A DNA stretch of 64,000 nucleotides from Misgurnus anguillicaudatus (Eukaryota; Chordata; Actinopteri; Cypriniformes; Cobitidae), in contig NC_073353.2 in NCBI RefSeq assembly GCF_027580225.2, forward strand, positions 32,555,501-32,619,500. Reading direction: 5' to 3'. The position numbers and the translations under genes are program-made. Below the pieces are notes generated by a model. The model ran no database searches. It saw only the letters and a list, made by a program, of their open reading frames with translations, and had not been told where the DNA came from. How positions within the stretch are numbered: the stretch's first letter is position 1; each line of letters begins with the position of its first letter. Below are positions 61,879-64,000 of this stretch, piece after piece.

Positions 61879-62727
61879 AGGTTTGAAAATACATGAGTTT
61901 GAGTAAATAATTACTGAGGTTTTTACTTTAGCGTGAACAGTCCCTTTAAGAGATTTTTAATATACAACATACGCAAAATAAAACTATATCCTATTACAAA
62001 TCCTCACATCTAGGAATATATATGGATTTTACTTGCTGAATCCCAAAGAAAACCATGTTTTCAAATGAATCACACCCTCCTCTCCTCAGGGTTTATTATT
62101 GTCTTGTCATGAGTAGAGCTCAACGTTTCGACAGATGCACAGTGCACCGCTATTGTTTAGCTTCTCAGAACCGACAGCGGTGCATTTTTCAGGCTTAATA
62201 TTCACCAACAAGATGTCAATTTAAATTCCAGCGAGTATCACCGTCAAGGGACCACAACTTTATTAAAACCGATAAGTAGGCTAATCTGTTTAGCATTTAG
62301 AAATGTCTGAATACTAAATTCACTCGCCCTCATTGTTTCTCTCTCTCTCACACAAATACACATCAATTTAAGTTGTCCTTTCACCTGCATATTCAACATT
62401 GTGCTGTAATTAGTGGCTGTACACGTAACCGTACACACCTGTGAGAGAAACCGACTATAAAAAGCACCTGAAATCAATTCCTTTAATTGATTTTCCAATG
62501 TAAGTGCCTGAGGAAAAGCATACTTTTAATTTAATACACTGATTAAAAGTTAACAAGTAGGCCAGACGAAACTAGAACTACGGTATGAGAACTGGTTTCA
62601 GCAAGTTGAATCTCATCTTCCAAATGCTTAAAGTTGAAATTGGTGGTCACATCCCTTTCTTGATTTTCTCACCATCCTCTCTACATTATTCTCCCATCCT
62701 GGTGTTGTTTTATAGTGACACAGGAAC
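61879..62727. other. Intronic, nothing recognised
   Basis: There are no repeat pairs or coding signals; a short open frame at 62585-62797 runs into the next MITE and is not called. Confidence 0.4.
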
Positions 62728-62985
62728 ACTGTTAGAAAAAATTGTCAAATATGTACCCCAGCTGTCACTGGGGGAGTACCCGTTTAAAATGTCTTAACAT
62801 AATTTGATACAAATATGTACCTTTGAGATACTAATAAAAAACTGTGAGGTACCAATAAGCTCTCATTGGTACCAATACTTTTTGAGGTACCAATATGAAC
62901 TATTTAGGTTCAAAGGAGTACTTTTTGATAGGGTACTGCCCAAGTGACAGCTGGGGTACATATTTTGAAAAAAAATTGCAACCCA
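62728..62985. mobile_element. CACTG MITE with a few GGTACC units
   Basis: The inverted text ATATGTACCCCAGCTGTCAC / GTGACAGCTGGGGTACATAT bounds a centre with four or five GGTACCAATA-type units. It is the compact relative of the element that carries the 41-bp minisatellite. Confidence 0.75.
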
Positions 62986-63201
62986 CTTTTAACATTTTGT
63001 GAATGCATTGAGCATGAGTCTTTAATCAATCCTATACCTGAAACTATCTTTCCCAGAGTGCATCTGAACCACGCTCAGCCATCAGTGGCACCGCCAGTAG
63101 ATATAAAGCACTTTAGATCCTGCATGGCCTCACAAATCTCTGGTTGCACTAACAACATCAAAGGTGCTGAAGCTCACTGATGAGTGTGTTAGATGCCTTA
63201 A

Positions 63202-63420
63202 AGGAATAGTTCACAAAAATTAAAACGCTGTCATTGTTTATTCTCCCTCATGTCGATCCAAAGCCCCGTGGTGTTATTTTTCCCTCGGATCACAGAAAGA
63301 GAATTTCTGACGATTTTGAGTCTTTACACGGCTCATATTTCATCCATCCAACACTTTGTGGTGACCACAGATGTCAAGCCAGAAAACAACAAAAGGGCCA
63401 TAAAATAATCTTTATAATGT
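63202..63420 (+). repeat. TTAA / GTTCAC-type repeat, second copy
   Basis: AGGAATAGTTCACAAAAATT follows TTAA (63198-63201), and CATTGTTTATTCTCCCTCAT is typical of this family's body. No right end is defined. Confidence 0.65.
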
Positions 63421-63559
63421 ATACAAAGTTATCTATATCATAGTTTTGTGTGAGAACAGACTGAAATTTACTGTAGGTAATTTACTGGAAAGATCTGGAA
63501 AGGGTTTGTTGTTATTTTGGGGCTTAATAAAACCACGGTTTATATAAACCTTATATATA

Positions 63560-63634
63560 CTCTTAAAAAATGTGCTTAAAAGGTTCTTCACAGTGGTGCC
63601 ATAAATAACCTTTTTTTGGTTCTTCAAAGAACCA
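63560..63634. repeat. Truncated CACTC/CACTA-type MITE
   Basis: ACTCTTAAAAAATGTGCTTA followed by GGTTCTTCACAGTGGTGCC and TTGGTTCTTCAAAGAACC matches the element at 52073-52296. It is cut by the TTAA foldback that starts at 63639. Confidence 0.65.
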
Positions 63635-63638
63635 TTAA

Positions 63639-64000
63639 AGGGACACTCCACTTTTTTTGAAAATATGCTCCTTTTCCAGCTCCACGTGAACGTGCAAAAC
63701 TAAGGGGTAGGGGGAAGGGGGAAGACAGAGAAATGGGATTGGGCCATTAACATTTGATTTTTACTTATTTGGAATCTGCCAATCTCCCGATCTGGCGGTA
63801 ACACTTTTAGCAAGGTTACTTTCAATAGCAGGGGACTATTTTTGGCTGCTGCGTAATATTATTGCGCCTCCTGCACCCATGTTACGGCAGCAAAGCCTTG
63901 ATTTTTACACCAGAATGAGAGTGTAGTTCCTAGCCACATCGGCCTAGAAAATCGCAACTTTTATTTTTCCGTCAGTCTTAGTACACGATGTAACTACAGA
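63639..64000. mobile_element. TTAA foldback MITE, truncated by the window edge
   Basis: AGGGACACTCCACTTTTTTT follows TTAA (63635-63638), then CCAGCTCC, CTGCACCCATGTTACGGCAG and TTTTTCCGTCAGTCTTAG as in the copies at 56190 and 59984. The right arm lies beyond the window. Confidence 0.85.

Larger units (their letters stand above)
51733..64000 (+). other. vwc2l first coding intron, continues past the window
   Basis: It starts with donor GTAGGA and no exon encoding the rest of the second VWC domain (expected to begin near a CEWCRC-like motif) appears in the remaining 12.3 kb. The intron is filled with MITEs and a minisatellite, annotated separately. 51740-52070 and 55600-56180 hold nothing I recognise. 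Confidence 0.8.

Overview
The window is vertebrate nuclear DNA: AT-rich, intron-scale spacing, no operons, and packed with DNA-transposon debris. The mix (Tc1-like elements, hAT MITEs with 8-bp target duplications, CACTG-ended MITEs, TTAA-flanked foldbacks, tRNA-type SINE pieces) fits a teleost fish, most likely a cypriniform. Only one protein-coding host gene can be supported: the start of vwc2l (von Willebrand factor C domain-containing 2-like, Brorin-like) on the + strand. Its first coding exon is 51343-51732. A CpG-rich candidate non-coding first exon ends at a strong donor at 50238/50239. The remaining gene body lies beyond the right edge.

Layout. From 1 to about 49500 is intergenic sequence, essentially a mosaic of transposons and foldback repeats with short islands of unrecognised, apparently single-copy DNA. 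Highlights are a 1.6-kb tandem duplication (4465-7721) with near-perfect hairpins; nested foldbacks (7729-8945); a 3.4-kb CACTG-ended element with splice-like signals (12144-15580); a three-deep transposon nest (17359-20025); hAT copies with exact 8-bp duplications (10102, 11692, 21662, 24851, 38860; 43168 has one mismatch); two decayed Tc1-like elements (24900-26013 and 39547-40716); and a 2.4-kb element carrying a triplicated ~395-bp unit (44988-47392).

The vwc2l promoter region runs from about 49500 to 51400. The most notable signal in the window is here: two identical, nearly perfect RE1/NRSE (REST-binding) sites in a 24-bp tandem repeat at 49553-49573 and 49577-49597, just upstream of the candidate first exon. 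This fits a neuron-restricted gene. Two upstream ORFs, the second overlapping the main start codon, suggest translational control as well.

From 51733 to the end is the first coding intron (>12 kb). It holds many MITEs, a ~39-copy 41-bp minisatellite (53935-55540) that looks like an expansion of a transposon's internal unit, two copies of one MITE family invaded at the homologous TTAA by two different foldback elements, and one GC-rich, phase-0, 87-nt exon-like segment (59465-59551). I found no prokaryotic-style defence or other multi-gene system; all family names rest on reading the sequence, not on searches.
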